Shown piece after piece: positions 1 to 10,088 of a stretch of DNA of 64,000 bases. Under the pieces are notes generated by a model. The model did not search any database, was not told the origin of the DNA, and saw nothing but the letters and a program-made list of their open reading frames with translations. Positions within the stretch are counted from its first letter, which is position 1. Every line of letters begins with the position of its first letter. A program made the position numbers and the translations under genes. Source of the DNA: Spirosoma telluris (GTDB lineage Bacteria > Bacteroidota > Bacteroidia > Cytophagales > Spirosomataceae); the NCBI GenBank assembly GCA_003259005.1, contig QLII01000001.1, positions 1,488,001 through 1,552,000 of the forward strand, read 5' to 3'.

Positions 1-1
1 T

Positions 2-91
2 TACAATCAGGCAGCGGATTATGGTTTTCAAGAGGTTCATGCAGTGAATTTTTGTTACGAAGCAGGCTATCTACTTATAGAATCTGTTTAG
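2..91 (+). CDS. C-terminal end of an unidentified protein (partial)
   Basis: An open frame enters from the left edge and gives 29 residues ending in EAGYLLIESV before a TAG. It is followed 13 bases later by a strong hairpin, as expected of a gene end. The fragment is too short to assign a family. Its frame is the only one of the three forward frames that ends just before the hairpin. Confidence 0.5.
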   Translation, partial: YNQAADYGFQEVHAVNFCYEAGYLLIESV

Positions 92-104
92 GATTATTAT
101 TTCT

Positions 105-156
105 AGCCTGTTTTACCCCTAAATCCCCTTCAGGGGATTTAGGGGTAAAACAGGCT
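105..156. terminator. Long perfect hairpin, probable bidirectional terminator
   Basis: A 24-bp perfect stem (105-128 with 133-156) closes a TTCA loop. It lies between two converging genes, the partial gene on the left and aroK on the right. The core CCCCTAAATCCCC faces its own reverse complement. There is no long T tract, so termination would rest on the stem itself. Confidence 0.65.
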
Positions 157-202
157 CATAAAATCAAACACTTCTCCATTAAAAAGTAAATCCTAAACAA
201 CT

Positions 203-708
203 TCATAACCACTCCCCAATCCTTCTTAATAGCTCATCCTCTGTTGTTTCACCCGAAACCGTAATTGTTGCCTGAGTGTAAATGGGCAGACGGGTCTCGT
301 ACCGTTTCTGTAACGTAACCAGCAAGTCAGGATCATTGGGGTTATTGAGTGGTCTATCCTCATGGGCATGCGCCAGAATACGCCGAACCAGAACCTCTAC
401 GGGTACATCCAAAAATACAGATACGCCCGTGGCTTTGATGTAGTCCATATTATCATGGAAACAAGGCATCCCCCACCTGTCGAAACGACCAGACTATCCC
501 CAGATCGAATTGTGCGCAAAACCCGGCGTTCCGCTTCCCGAAAATAAGCCTCTCCTGACTCGGCAAAAATTTCAGCAATGGACCGGCCCTCCTCCCGAAC
601 AATGAGCTTGTCTGTATCGACAAAACGATAATGCAACACATCAGCGATGCGTTTACCCAACGTGCTTTTACCCGATGAGGGCATGCCAATAAGGAAAATA
701 TTTTTCAT
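203..708 (-). CDS. aroK: Shikimate kinase (one frame break)
   Basis: Phosphorylates shikimate to shikimate 3-phosphate with ATP in the cytoplasmic chorismate pathway. About 168 residues after repair, the usual length for the family. Visible motifs are the P-loop GMPSSGKST near residue 8, DTDK in the shikimate-binding part, REAERRVL, and STGGG before the break. The downstream frame carries VFLDVP, ILAHAHEDRPL (lid region) and the C-terminal helix. The frames join exactly if one C is added to the C run at 470-474 (plus strand), giving STGGGMPC. The ATG at 708 directly precedes the P-loop region, as is normal. A repeat hairpin separates it from the DoxX-like gene upstream. Confidence 0.9.
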
Positions 709-712
709 GATT

Positions 713-790
713 AAAGAGTGAAAGAGTGAAAGAGTGAAAGAGCGGCCAGTAGAATAGCCTCACTCTTTCACTCTTTCACTCTTTCACTCA
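713..790. repeat. Octamer-repeat inverted repeat between genes
   Basis: The left arm (713-742) is almost four tandem copies of AAAGAGTG. The right arm (761-790) is the same array inverted (CACTCTTT). Together they can form a stem of about 30 bp. The right arm reaches the stop codon of the DoxX-like gene, and the left arm lies just upstream of the aroK start. Confidence 0.75.
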
Positions 791-1936
791 TTTACTCTTT
801 ACCAAATTAACTACTTCAGTTGCATCCGGAGTTGAATTGTAATGCCATTTACCCCGTACCACGCCATTACTCATCAGCCAGGTTCCGGGGTTCGAACGCA
901 TGATGGTTTTCAGAACGGTCGCATCGCCTTTATAATACGGCACGTTCTCTAACTGGTACTCTTTGCGAAACGCGTTGATCTCCTCGTCGCTGGTGGAGGT
1001 GAGAATGTAGGGAGCTATGTTGGTTCCCTGCAAACCTTCGACCAGAGCACGAATTGCAGGCAGACTTCCGGCATCAATATCTTTTGTATTCTTGACAATA
1101 ATGAAGAGCTTGTTGCCTTCAAAGGTTTGCTGGGTGAAATCGCCCTCGTCATTCCAGATACGATAGTCCGTAATTTTTGGCTTGGCTTTTTCATTGATCA
1201 GCACCATCTCTTTGAACTTATAGCTCTGATCAGTTGGATACGTTTCAAACTCCGTTGTCTTACCCTCTTTTTCCATCACGTATTTATATCGTAAGGGTTC
1301 CGAAGACTTCATCTCTGCCGGAATACTTTTGCCAACAGCATACGGAAGCATATCAATTGGTGGCAGAAACTGAACGGCATACACGCCAAGGGCAAGCGTC
1401 AGCGCAACCGTTATCCCAACTAACCAGCCCGTTTTACGGGACCGAAGCCGGTTCCTGTGGCCAATGATAAACAGGATTAATACAGTAAGTACAACATCTT
1501 TGGTGAATGACGTCCAGGGCTTAAGTTTAATGGCATCGCCAAAGCAACCACAGTCCGTCACCCGGTCGAAATAAGCCGAATAGAACGTTAGGAACGTAAA
1601 AAAGGTAATCAGGAAAAACAGTAGCCAGACTGTAATTTTAGGTTTGTAGGAGGCAAGCAGGGCAACCCCCAGAATCACCTCAGCCGCGCAAAAGAGTACG
1701 GACATGATCAGCGTGAACGGGACTAAGGCCATGAAGAAATCATGCAGAAATGGCACGTCCTGCGCAAAAACCTCAAAATACTCCTCAAACTTGATCTGAG
1801 TACCAACGGGGTCATTGAGCTTAATCAGGCCCGAAAAAATAAACACAATCCCGACCAAAATGCGGGCAATACGGGCGGCAATCAGCATGGGTGGCGTGCC
1901 GGTTTTGACTTTAGCTGGAGTGGCAGTTGGGTTCAT
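788..1936 (-). CDS. DoxX-like membrane protein with thioredoxin-like C-terminal part (BT_3928 type)
   Basis: A 382-residue membrane protein. The N-terminal ~190 residues contain about five hydrophobic segments (around 18-40, 66-95, 100-122, 145-162 and 172-192). A DCGCFGD cysteine motif sits near residue 130, as in DoxX/MauE-like proteins. The C-terminal ~120 residues (IIVKNTKDI, APYILTSTSDEEI, PGTWLMSNGVV) look like a thioredoxin fold without a CxxC pair. Bacteroidota usually place this family beside DUF1599 and folP genes, as here. Its role is not established; a redox or quinone-linked function would fit the cysteines. Start chosen at the ATG at 1936, the only one that keeps the full first membrane segment. 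Confidence 0.8.
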   Translation of the reverse strand: MNPTATPAKVKTGTPPMLIAARIARILVGIVFIFSGLIKLNDPVGTQIKFEEYFEVFAQDVPFLHDFFMALVPFTLIMSVLFCAAEVILGVALLASYKPKITVWLLFFLITFFTFLTFYSAYFDRVTDCGCFGDAIKLKPWTSFTKDVVLTVLILFIIGHRNRLRSRKTGWLVGITVALTLALGVYAVQFLPPIDMLPYAVGKSIPAEMKSSEPLRYKYVMEKEGKTTEFETYPTDQSYKFKEMVLINEKAKPKITDYRIWNDEGDFTQQTFEGNKLFIIVKNTKDIDAGSLPAIRALVEGLQGTNIAPYILTSTSDEEINAFRKEYQLENVPYYKGDATVLKTIMRSNPGTWLMSNGVVRGKWHYNSTPDATEVVNLVKSK

Positions 1937-1946
1937 ATTTTAAAAA

Positions 1947-2032
1947 TGAAGAATGAATAGTTAAGAATGAAGAATAGTAGGCCATCAGTCAGCTTTATCT
2001 ATTATTTTTCATTCTTAACTATTCATTCTTCA
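1947..2032. repeat. Long hairpin between DUF1599 and DoxX-like genes
   Basis: Arms 1947-1971 and 2008-2032 are perfect reverse complements over 25 bp. They extend inward with A-T and G-T pairs to about 1978 and 2001. The arms are built from the short unit GAATGAA/GAAGAAT. The right arm overlaps the end of the DUF1599 gene. Confidence 0.75.
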
Positions 2033-2569
2033 CTTATTAGTAAGTTTTATCAAACAAAAAACGGCGTAGTTAATCATATCCATATAATTGGCCTCTACAC
2101 CTTCTGAGACCAGAGTAGCCCCCCGATTATCCTCAATTTGTTTCGTCCGCAGCAGTTTCATTAAAATAATATCGGTCATTGAACTAACCCGCATGTCACG
2201 CCAGGCTTCTCCATAGTCGTGGTTCTTGGCGAACAGTAACTCAATAACCTGGCCAATTTGTGCATCATAGAGTTGTTCGAGTTCATCAGTCGGAATATCG
2301 GTGCGTTTGTCATTGGCTAACGCCAATTGAATCAGAGCCATTACACAGTAATTGATGATACCAACAAATTCTGGCTCTATGCCCTCCCCTACGCGACTTA
2401 CACCCGTTTCCTGCAACGTCCGGATGCGTTGTGCCTTAATAAAAATCTGATCGGTGATGCTGGAAAGGCGCAGAATACGCCAGGCGGTACCGTAATCTTT
2501 ATTCTTTTTCAGGAACAGGTCTTTGCAGCGTTGAATAACCTGCCGATATTCGGATTCTGTATTGTTCAT
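2030..2569 (-). CDS. DUF1599 protein with two tandem domain copies
   Basis: A 179-residue soluble protein made of two similar halves. KNKDYGTAWR...RLSSITDQIFIKAQRI (about residues 22-48) is echoed by KNHDYGEAWR...RVSSMTDIILMKLLRT (about 114-141). Each half ends in a GIINY or DMINY helix. This is the DUF1599 family, which sequence studies have linked to nucleotide modification; the reaction is unproven. The gene lies between folP (divergent) and the DoxX-like gene (same strand), a typical Bacteroidota arrangement. ATG at 2569. Confidence 0.85.
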   Translation of the reverse strand: MNNTESEYRQVIQRCKDLFLKKNKDYGTAWRILRLSSITDQIFIKAQRIRTLQETGVSRVGEGIEPEFVGIINYCVMALIQLALANDKRTDIPTDELEQLYDAQIGQVIELLFAKNHDYGEAWRDMRVSSMTDIILMKLLRTKQIEDNRGATLVSEGVEANYMDMINYAVFCLIKLTNK

Positions 2570-2576
2570 AGTCGAT

Positions 2577-2636
2577 AGTCAATAGTCATTAGTCGATAGC
2601 AAACTACTGGCAACTATCGACTAATGACTATTGACT
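2577..2636. repeat. 23-bp hairpin in the folP/DUF1599 divergent gap
   Basis: Arms 2577-2599 and 2614-2636 are perfect reverse complements with a 14-base loop. They are made of the repeating unit AGTCNATAGTC. The hairpin sits between two divergent starts, so it is not an ordinary terminator. It also argues against the upstream folP start at 2631. Confidence 0.75.
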
Positions 2637-2642
2637 CTTTTT

Positions 2643-3499
2643 ATGCCGAAAGTTACGAAAAAAAGCCTAAACTGTCGGGGACGACTGGTTGATTTGACCC
2701 AGCCTGTGGTGATGGGTATCCTGAATGCAACGCCCGATTCGTTTTTTCCGATAGCCGAATTTCCTTCGACAAAAGCGCTTCTTCAGTTGCACTTGACAAG
2801 GCTCAGCAAATGCTCGATGAGGGTGCCACGTTTTTAGATATTGGGGGCTACTCCACCCGGCCCGGCGCAGCGGCAGTTAGTCCCGATGAAGAAGCGGATC
2901 GAGTGTTACCAATTATCGAAGCCATTCTGAGCACTTTTCCAGATGCCCTGATTTCAATTGATACCTTTCGGGCGTCCGTAGCGCGACAGGCGGTTGCGTC
3001 AGGTGCCTCCGTCATCAATGATGTAGCCGGTGGTACCCTCGACCCAGCCATGTTCGAAACAGCTGCTGTGCTGGGCGTTCCGTACATATTAATGCACATG
3101 CGCGGCACTCCTCAAACGATGCAGTCAAAAGCGACCTATACCGATGTAGTTACCGAAGTAATCGACGAATTAGCCATTCGACTGGCCGAATTACGAGCTT
3201 TAGGAGCAAAAAATGTCATTCTAGACCCTGGATTTGGCTTTGCAAAAACGCCCGCGCAAAATTTTCAGTTACTGAGTAAACTCGATGCTTTCCAACTATT
3301 CGATGAACCAATTCTCGTCGGTCTCTCCCGAAAAACAACAATCTGGAAAACACTGAATATCACGGCAGATAAAGCCCTGAATGGAACCACCGTTTTAAAC
3401 ACCGCAGCCCTCTTAAAAGGTGCTTCAATCCTCCGTGTTCATGATGTTCGGGAAGCGGTAGAAGCCATAAAACTTACCCAGCAATTAACTTTTTTTTAG
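2643..3499 (+). CDS. folP: Dihydropteroate synthase (one frame break)
   Basis: Joins p-aminobenzoate to the pterin pyrophosphate in folate synthesis. About 285 residues after repair. Family motifs appear in order: GILNATPDSF, LDIGGYSTRPGA, SIDTF, INDVAGG, ILMHMRG, DPGFGFAKT (substrate-binding) and VGLSRKT. The break lies in the T run at 2742-2747: one extra T gives PDSFFSDSRISFDK and joins both frames. The ATG at 2643 is preferred because 2631 lies inside a hairpin. The next gene is tRNA-Lys. Confidence 0.93.
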
Positions 3500-3506
3500 G
3501 TTAGTC

Positions 3507-3537
3507 TTGCGTTTATAAAAACAAACCTCTACTTTTG
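3507..3537 (+). promoter_or_regulatory. Bacteroidota-type promoter of tRNA-Lys
   Basis: TACTTTTG at 3530-3537 matches the -7 consensus TAnnTTTG of the Bacteroidota primary sigma factor. TTGC at 3507-3510 lies 19 bases upstream, in the -33 position. The mature tRNA begins 41 bases after the -7 box. Confidence 0.65.
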
Positions 3538-3578
3538 CATTCCCAAACGACGAACAACCCGTTTGCTGAATGGGAAAC

Positions 3579-3651
3579 GATTTGGTAGCTCAGCTGGTAG
3601 AGCAATACACTTTTAATGTATGGGTCCTGGGTTCGAATCCCAGCCGAATCA
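3579..3651 (+). tRNA. tRNA-Lys (anticodon TTT)
   Basis: Folds as a full cloverleaf. The acceptor stem GATTTGG pairs with CCGAATC, with one G-T pair. The D arm is GCTC...GAGC, the anticodon loop CTTTTAA gives anticodon TTT, and the T arm is CTGGG-TTCGAAT-CCCAG. The discriminator base is A and CCA is not encoded. A terminator follows 10 bases later. Confidence 0.97.
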
Positions 3652-3661
3652 CAAAAACCGC

Positions 3662-3689
3662 AAAGCCGCTCAATTGAGCGGCTTTTTTT
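3662..3689 (+). terminator. Intrinsic terminator after tRNA-Lys
   Basis: A perfect palindrome (AAAGCCGCTCAA followed by its reverse complement) is followed by a run of seven T. This is a classical rho-independent terminator. Confidence 0.85.
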
Positions 3690-3787
3690 ATGCACCTTGA
3701 GGTAGGTTCACTACCTAATTTTAGCTAGTTTTGACAAACGGCCTTTACTCAACAACCCTAAAAATCGAACCTTTTTGCGACCTGCTA

Positions 3788-5073
3788 ATGCGATTTAAAA
3801 ACTACTGGGTAGGGTTTATGATAGTGAGTTTAGTTAGCACGGGAGCATTCGCGCAAAAAACCGCTCTCGTCTGTAAACGATTAATTGACGGCACGGGAAA
3901 CGTTCTGACAAACGCAGCCATCGTTATCGAAGCGGATCGAATTGTTGCCGTAGGAACCAGGGACATTATCCCGAAAGGTGTTCCTATCACCGACCTGGGT
4001 GACTTTACGGTGCTACCGGGGCTTATTGATGCCCACGTCCATCCGTTTATTGATAAGGACGATTATCAAGTCGATCATTTACGCCGTTCATCTGCCCAGA
4101 AAGCGCTGGAAGGGCTGAAAATTGTGCAGGACTTACTCCAGGCCGGTTGGACAACCCTTCGTATTGCTGGCGACGCCGATGTGGCCTATGCGCAATTCGA
4201 CATCCGCAATGCTATTAATAAAGGACTCTTTGTTGGTCCTCATATATTTGGAGCGGGCCATTATATATCGGTAACGGGCGGAGGGGGCGACATTAATTTT
4301 CTGTCCTACGAACAACCGATCATTGCCGACGGTCTGGTTGCCAACGGCCCGGACGAAATGCGGAAAGCCGTCCGGGAGGAAATCAAACACGGAAGCGACT
4401 GGATTAAAGTACTCGTGACCGGGGCCTTTATGACCGTTGGTGATAATCCACAGGATGTCCATTTCAGTGCTGAAGAATTAAAAGCAGTCATGGAGGAAGC
4501 AGGGCGTCGTCACCGACCTGTGATGGCCCACGCCCATGCCACCGAAGGCATAAAAATGGCGATTAAGGCTGGAGTCCGCTCCATAGAGCATGGGTCTTAT
4601 CTCGATGAGGAAGGTATTGACCTCTTATTGCAACATGGAACTTACCTTGTGCCTACCCTGTCTGTCGGTCTATTCTTCCAGGAAAAATATTTTAATAGCA
4701 AAGCACTAGCCAAAGCCATTCAGCTAGGGAAGCACGAGAAAGAAGAAAACACCAGGAGTAAAATGCTCTCGCTGGCCATCCGAAAAGGGTTAAAGTAGTG
4801 GTAGGCACCGATAATGTGGGTTTCCCTCCCACATTCCCCGCCCGGGAATTTGCCGAACTGGTTAAGCTAGGCATGACGCCCATGCAAGCCATTCAGGCAG
4901 GCACAAAAGTTAATGCCGAACTGTTAGGTAAAGAAAAGGACCTGGGAACGCTGGAAACCGGGAAACTGGCCGACCTGATCGCGGTAAAAGGGAACCCATT
5001 GACAGACATTACAGAATTACAGCGAGTGACCTTCGTGATGATCGGCGGAAAAGTAGTTAAGCACGAAAAGTAA
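3788..5073 (+). CDS. Secreted metal-dependent amidohydrolase (imidazolonepropionase/prolidase-like; one frame break)
   Basis: About 428 residues after repair. An N-terminal signal peptide ends in STGAFAQ. The amidohydrolase motifs follow in order: DAHVHP (metal ligands), IKVLVTGAF (probable carbamylated lysine), MAHAHATEG, SIEHGS, and VVGTDN carrying the last metal-binding aspartate. The end ADLIAVKGNPLTDI...VTFVMIGGKVVK is the usual small beta domain. The break is at the GGG at 4787-4789: one more G yields IRKGVKVVVGTDN. I chose the ATG at 3788 over the TTG at 3731 because it begins the signal peptide directly. The substrate (dipeptide or cyclic amide) cannot be told. Confidence 0.85.
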
Positions 5074-5502
5074 TCGTATGGCATTGGCCTAAAGCAGTGG
5101 TACTACTAAAAGGCAGGCGTAAACCGGGCAATTATTTCCGTAGGAATTAGGTAGAAAATGATCGATTTTTTAGAACAAATTAATCTCAGAAGCTACCTAT
5201 TCAACCATTTAATAGCCCTATCCAACACTAACAAATTGGCATTTTTCAAGAAGAACTATAATCAAATTCACAATTACTGCCGTTTACTAGTATATTCCGA
5301 TAAAGGCTGTTTTTGCCAAATTTTTTTAGTAGTATATTGCATGACTTTGTCACAAACGCCCGTCAGCCCGGCGAACATCTTCTGATTTGTTTATACGCCT
5401 GGCTATTTATTAATTTCGATTTTCCTAAAAATCGGCCTTATTTTTTGCAATTCTGTCAAATAGAACCGAAGAATAACGGCCTTATCCAACACTGTTACGA
5501 CC
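5074..5502 (+). other. Intergenic leader region of gltB
   Basis: AT-rich, without a convincing gene. Two overlapping small frames (5158-5385 and 5313-5510) have phenylalanine- and asparagine-rich translations with no domain character. A weak promoter-like TATTTTTTG lies at 5439-5447, one base longer than consensus, 56 bases before the gltB start. Confidence 0.4.
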
Positions 5503-8500
5503 ATGTCTGATCAGGTTGACCAATTGGCGGGACTCTACCGCCCAGAGTTTGAACACGACAATTGCGGTATCGGCTTTGTAGCCCATATTAAAGGTCGCAA
5601 GTCTCACCAGATTGTTTCGGATGCGCTCCAGATGCTTCGGCGTATGGAACACCGGGGTGCCGTTGGGTCTGAGCCTAACTCCGGCGATGGTGCTGGGTTA
5701 CTTATCCAGATTCCGCACGAATTTTTCGTCGATGAAACCCGCAAGCTTGGTGTCCATTTACCCCCAGCACTCGAATACGGCGTAGGCATGGTGTATTTTC
5801 CGAAAGATGTCTGGCTGCGTGAAGAATGCCGGGCGGTATTGAACCGGAAAATGAAACGGCTTGGTCTTGAGCTTCTGTGTTATCGGGTTGTGCCGGTTAA
5901 TAACAGTGATCTTGGTAACGGTTCCCGCTCAGCAGAGCCTCAAATGGAACAGGTGTTCATCAAACGTCCTGCCGACGTTACCAATGCAGACGATTTTGAA
6001 CGGAAACTGTATATTCTTCGGAACTATAGTACCCGCATCATTAACGAAACCATTGCGGGCGTTGATACTTTCTATTTTTCGTCGCTCTCCTGCCGTACCA
6101 TTACCTATAAAGGGCAACTGACGACGCTGCAATTGGAACCTTACTTCCCGGACCTTCAGAACGAGGAAGTTGTTTCGGCGCTTGGTGTTGTACACTCGCG
6201 TTTCTCTACGAACACATTCCCGTCCTGGAAACTGGCTCAGCCATTCCGGTATATCGCCCACAATGGCGAAATCAATACTGTTCGAGGAAATGTAAACTGG
6301 ATGAAAGCGGCTGAAGGACTACTTGAGTCGGCTAAGTTTACGAAAGACGAGATGGATATGCTGTTGCCTATTTGCGACCAACGTCAATCCGACTCGGCTA
6401 ACCTCGACAATGCCATTGAACTGCTCGTTATGAGCGGACGTTCATTGCCCCACGTGATGATGATGCTCGTTCCCGAAGCCTGGGATGGTAATCAGCACAT
6501 GGACCCCGTCCGGAAAGCATTCTACGAATTCCATGCAGCCCTGATTGAGCCCTGGGATGGCCCGGCGTCGATCTCCTTCACCGATGGCCGTATTGTAGGT
6601 GCCACCCTTGACCGGAATGGCCTTCGCCCATCGCGTTTTTGGGTCACCAATGAAGACGTAGTCATCATGGCTTCCGAAGTTGGGGTGCTAGACATTGATC
6701 CTGCTACAGTCGTATCGAAAGGCCGTTTGCAGCCGGGCAAGATGTTCCTGGTCGATATGGAACAGGGACGCATTGTCTCAGATGAAGAAATCAAGGCGGA
6801 AATCTGTTCACGTCAGCCCTATCAGGAATGGCTCGATGCCAATAAGATAAAGATTCAGGATTTAGAGGCCCCTATCCGAACCTATAGCCCTTACGAACCA
6901 TCGAAGTTGCTGCGCATGCAGCAGGCGTTTGGCCTCACCTCCGAAGACCTTCGGATGATTCTGGCTCCGATGGTAGAAACGGGGAAAGAAGCCCTTGGTT
7001 CAATGGGGATCGATATTCCACTGGCGATTCTCTCGGAGCAGAGCCAGCATATGAGCCACTACTTCAAGCAGTTGTTTGCGCAGGTAACCAACCCGCCAAT
7101 CGACTCCATTCGGGAGCGGTCGATCATGTCGCTCATTTCGTTTGTTGGCGCAACGTATAACCTGCTGAGTGAATCACCTGTACACTGCCGCCAGGTAGAA
7201 TTGGAGCAACCGGTACTGACAACGAAGGAGTTTGACAAACTTCGGTTTATCGATAGGCCGAACTTCCAGGCGAAAACCATCAACTGTCTCTTCACGGCGG
7301 ATGGCGAAGGTCGCTCGCTCGAACGGGCTCTCGACCGTATTTGCCGGTACGCCGAAGATGCCATTCAGGATGGTTACTCGATTCTGGTCTTATCGGACCG
7401 GGCTATTGATTCGAGCCACGCGCCCATTCCATCCCTTTTATCAACAGCAGCTATTCACCACTACCTGATTCGTCAGGGCTTGCGGGGCAAAGTTGGTCTG
7501 GTGGTCGAAGCGGGCGATGTGTGGGAAACACACCATGTAGCAACGCTTATCGGCTACGGTGCGTCGGGCGTGAACCCGTATATGGCGTTCGAGACGATTG
7601 CCAATATGAAGGAAAAAGGCTTGCTCGCAGTAGATTACGACCTCGACAAACTCTTTAAAAATTACGTAAAAGCCGTTAATGGCGAGTTACTCAAAATCTT
7701 CTCGAAGATGGGTATCTCAACCCTGCAATCGTATCAGGGTGCCATGATTTTCGAATGTCTGGGCTTGAACCAGGATGTGGTTAGCCGCTATTTCACGGGT
7801 ACGGTGTCGCGCATTGGCGGTATGGGACTCGATGAGATTGCCCGTGAAATTCTGGTCCGGCACTGCGTGGCGTTTCCCGATATGCCGGTATCGATTCCGC
7901 GTCTGGAAGTTGGCGGTATTTATCAATGGAAACAACGGGGCGAAAAGCACATTTTCAATCCCGATACGATTCACTTACTGCAACAGTCTACCAAGAAGAA
8001 CGATTATTCGATCTTTAAGAAATACTCAAAACTCATTGACGATCAGACACAAAAGGCGATTACGCTGCGTGGTCTGCTGAAGTTTAAGAAAGGCGCATCG
8101 GTACCTCTCGACGAAGTTGAACCTATTGAAAGCATTTTCAAACGCTTTGCTACGGGTGCCATGTCGTTCGGGTCGATCTCCTGGGAAGCCCATACCACGC
8201 TAGCTATTGCCATGAACCGTATTGGCGGTAAAAGCAATTCAGGTGAAGGTGGTGAGGATGAACTCCGCTATACTCCGCTGGCCAATGGCGACAGTATGAA
8301 CTCAGCCATCAAGCAAGTTGCTTCAGGACGGTTTGGAGTAACCAGTTACTACCTGACCAACGCTCAAGAACTGCAAATCAAGATGGCGCAGGGAGCCAAA
8401 CCCGGCGAAGGGGTCAGTTACCCGGCTTTAAAGTGGATGACTGGATTGGCAGGACGCGCCATTCAACCCCTGGCGTTGGTCTGATTTCTCCCCCTCCTCA

Positions 8501-10076
8501 CCACGACATCTACTCCATTGAGGATTTGGCGCAGCTAATTTCCGATCTTAAAAACGCTAACCGGGCTGCCAGGATTAGTGTTAAGCTGGTGTCGGAAGCG
8601 GGTGTCGGTACCATTGCGACTGGAGTTGCCAAAGCACACGCCGACCATATCCTGATTTCAGGGCACGATGGCGGAACGGGAGCTTCTCCCCTATCATCGA
8701 TTCGCCACGCCGGTTTGCCCTGGGAGTTGGGTCTGGCTGAAGCACACCAAACCCTGGTCAAAAACAAACTGCGCGGACGCGTAACGATACAGGCCGATGG
8801 TCAGATGCGTACGGGCCGTGACCTGGCTATTGCCGCATTGCTTGGCGCTGAAGAATTTGGCGTTGCTACGGCTGCGCTGGTCGCAACGGGTTGTATCATG
8901 ATGCGGAAGTGTCACCTGAATACCTGCCCGGTTGGGGTAGCTACGCAGAATAAAGAACTCCGCGCCCTCTTCACAGGTAAGCCCGATCATGTGGTAAACA
9001 TGTTCACCTTCCTGGCTATGGAGTTGCGGGAGATCATGGCCGAGCTTGGCTTCCGTACCATTAACGAAATGGTGGGACAGGCACAAATGCTCGAACTTCG
9101 CAATAATCTGGCCCATTGGAAGTATAAAAATGTTAACCTTGACGGTCTGCTTTACAAAGAGCCAACCAATCTGGATGTGGCACTGTATAAACAGGAAGAC
9201 CAGAATCATCACTTAGATGACGTGCTCGACCGAAAACTAATTGAGTTGGCACAGCCAGCACTGGCCTCATCCGAATCGGTTTATGGCGAGTTTACAGTGC
9301 AGAACATCGACCGTAGCATCGGCACGATGCTGTCCAACGAAATCTCGAAAATATACGGCGGCCCAGGTCTGCCCGACAGTACGATCCACGTCAAACTTCG
9401 GGGTACAGCGGGGCAAAGCTTTGGTGCGTTCAGCACGAGCGGTATCAAACTCGAACTCGAAGGCGACGCCAATGACTATTTTGGCAAAGGTCTATGTGGA
9501 GCGCAATTGATCGTCTACCCAGATCGGGCAGCCCAGTTTAAACCAGAAGAAAACAGTATCGTCGGCAACGTGTCGTTCTACGGCGCTACCTCAGGCGAGG
9601 CCTTTATTCGGGGCATGGCGGGCGAGCGCTTTTGTGTTCGAAACTCAGGTGCTAAAGTCGTAGTAGAGGGCGTGGGCGACCACGGACTCGAATACATGAC
9701 CGGTGGATTAGCCATCATTCTGGGACAAACGGGCCGCAACTTCGCAGCGGGTATGTCGGGTGGAGTTGCCTATGTCTATGATCAGGATGGCACATTTGCC
9801 TCAAAAGTAAACGGCGAAATGGTGAACCTGGAGAGCCTGACCGAAGAAGATCAGGGTATCATCCGGGAATATGTTGACAAGCACTTCCAGTACACAACCA
9901 GTAATGTGGCGCTAGCGCTGATTCAGGATTGGGAAAACCAGATTGGGCGGTTTGTGAAAGTTATGCCCGGCGATTTCCGGCAGGCACTGGCTGGACGAGG
10001 CATCTCACTGGCCGATCAGATTCGGGACAAGAACATTGTGTATCAGGACATAACGGTTGATGTGACGCAGGGGTAA
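5503..10076 (+). CDS. gltB: Glutamate synthase large subunit (one frame break)
   Basis: Makes two glutamates from glutamine and 2-oxoglutarate, with electrons passed on by the small subunit. About 1524 residues after repair, full length. Cys21 in HDNCGIGF is the glutaminase nucleophile, exposed after removal of a short propeptide. GEINTVRGN and the following amidotransferase motifs come next, then the FMN-binding synthase domain ([30 protein letters not shown]). The 3Fe-4S cysteines are in [12 protein letters not shown], and the GXGXG beta-helix domain is C-terminal. The break is in the G run at 8410-8413; one extra G gives [12 protein letters not shown] and joins the frames inside the conserved FMN domain. 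gltD starts 12 bases downstream, so the two form an operon. Confidence 0.95.
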
Positions 10077-10088
10077 GTAAAGAATACT

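Noticed and set aside
713..790. CRISPR array
   Set aside because: Octamer repeats have no spacers and form an inverted, not direct, array; no cas genes.
3513..3695. Minus-strand frame translating to a CDSAGIRTQD-like peptide
   Set aside because: It lies across tRNA-Lys; this is the common false protein read from tRNA antisense.
5158..5510. Two small frames before gltB
   Set aside because: AT-rich composition, no domain, no ribosome-binding site; they overlap each other and the gltB leader.
5503..10076. Programmed frameshift in gltB
   Set aside because: The site is a short G run with no slippery heptamer or downstream stimulator, and the same kind of break occurs in 15 other genes.
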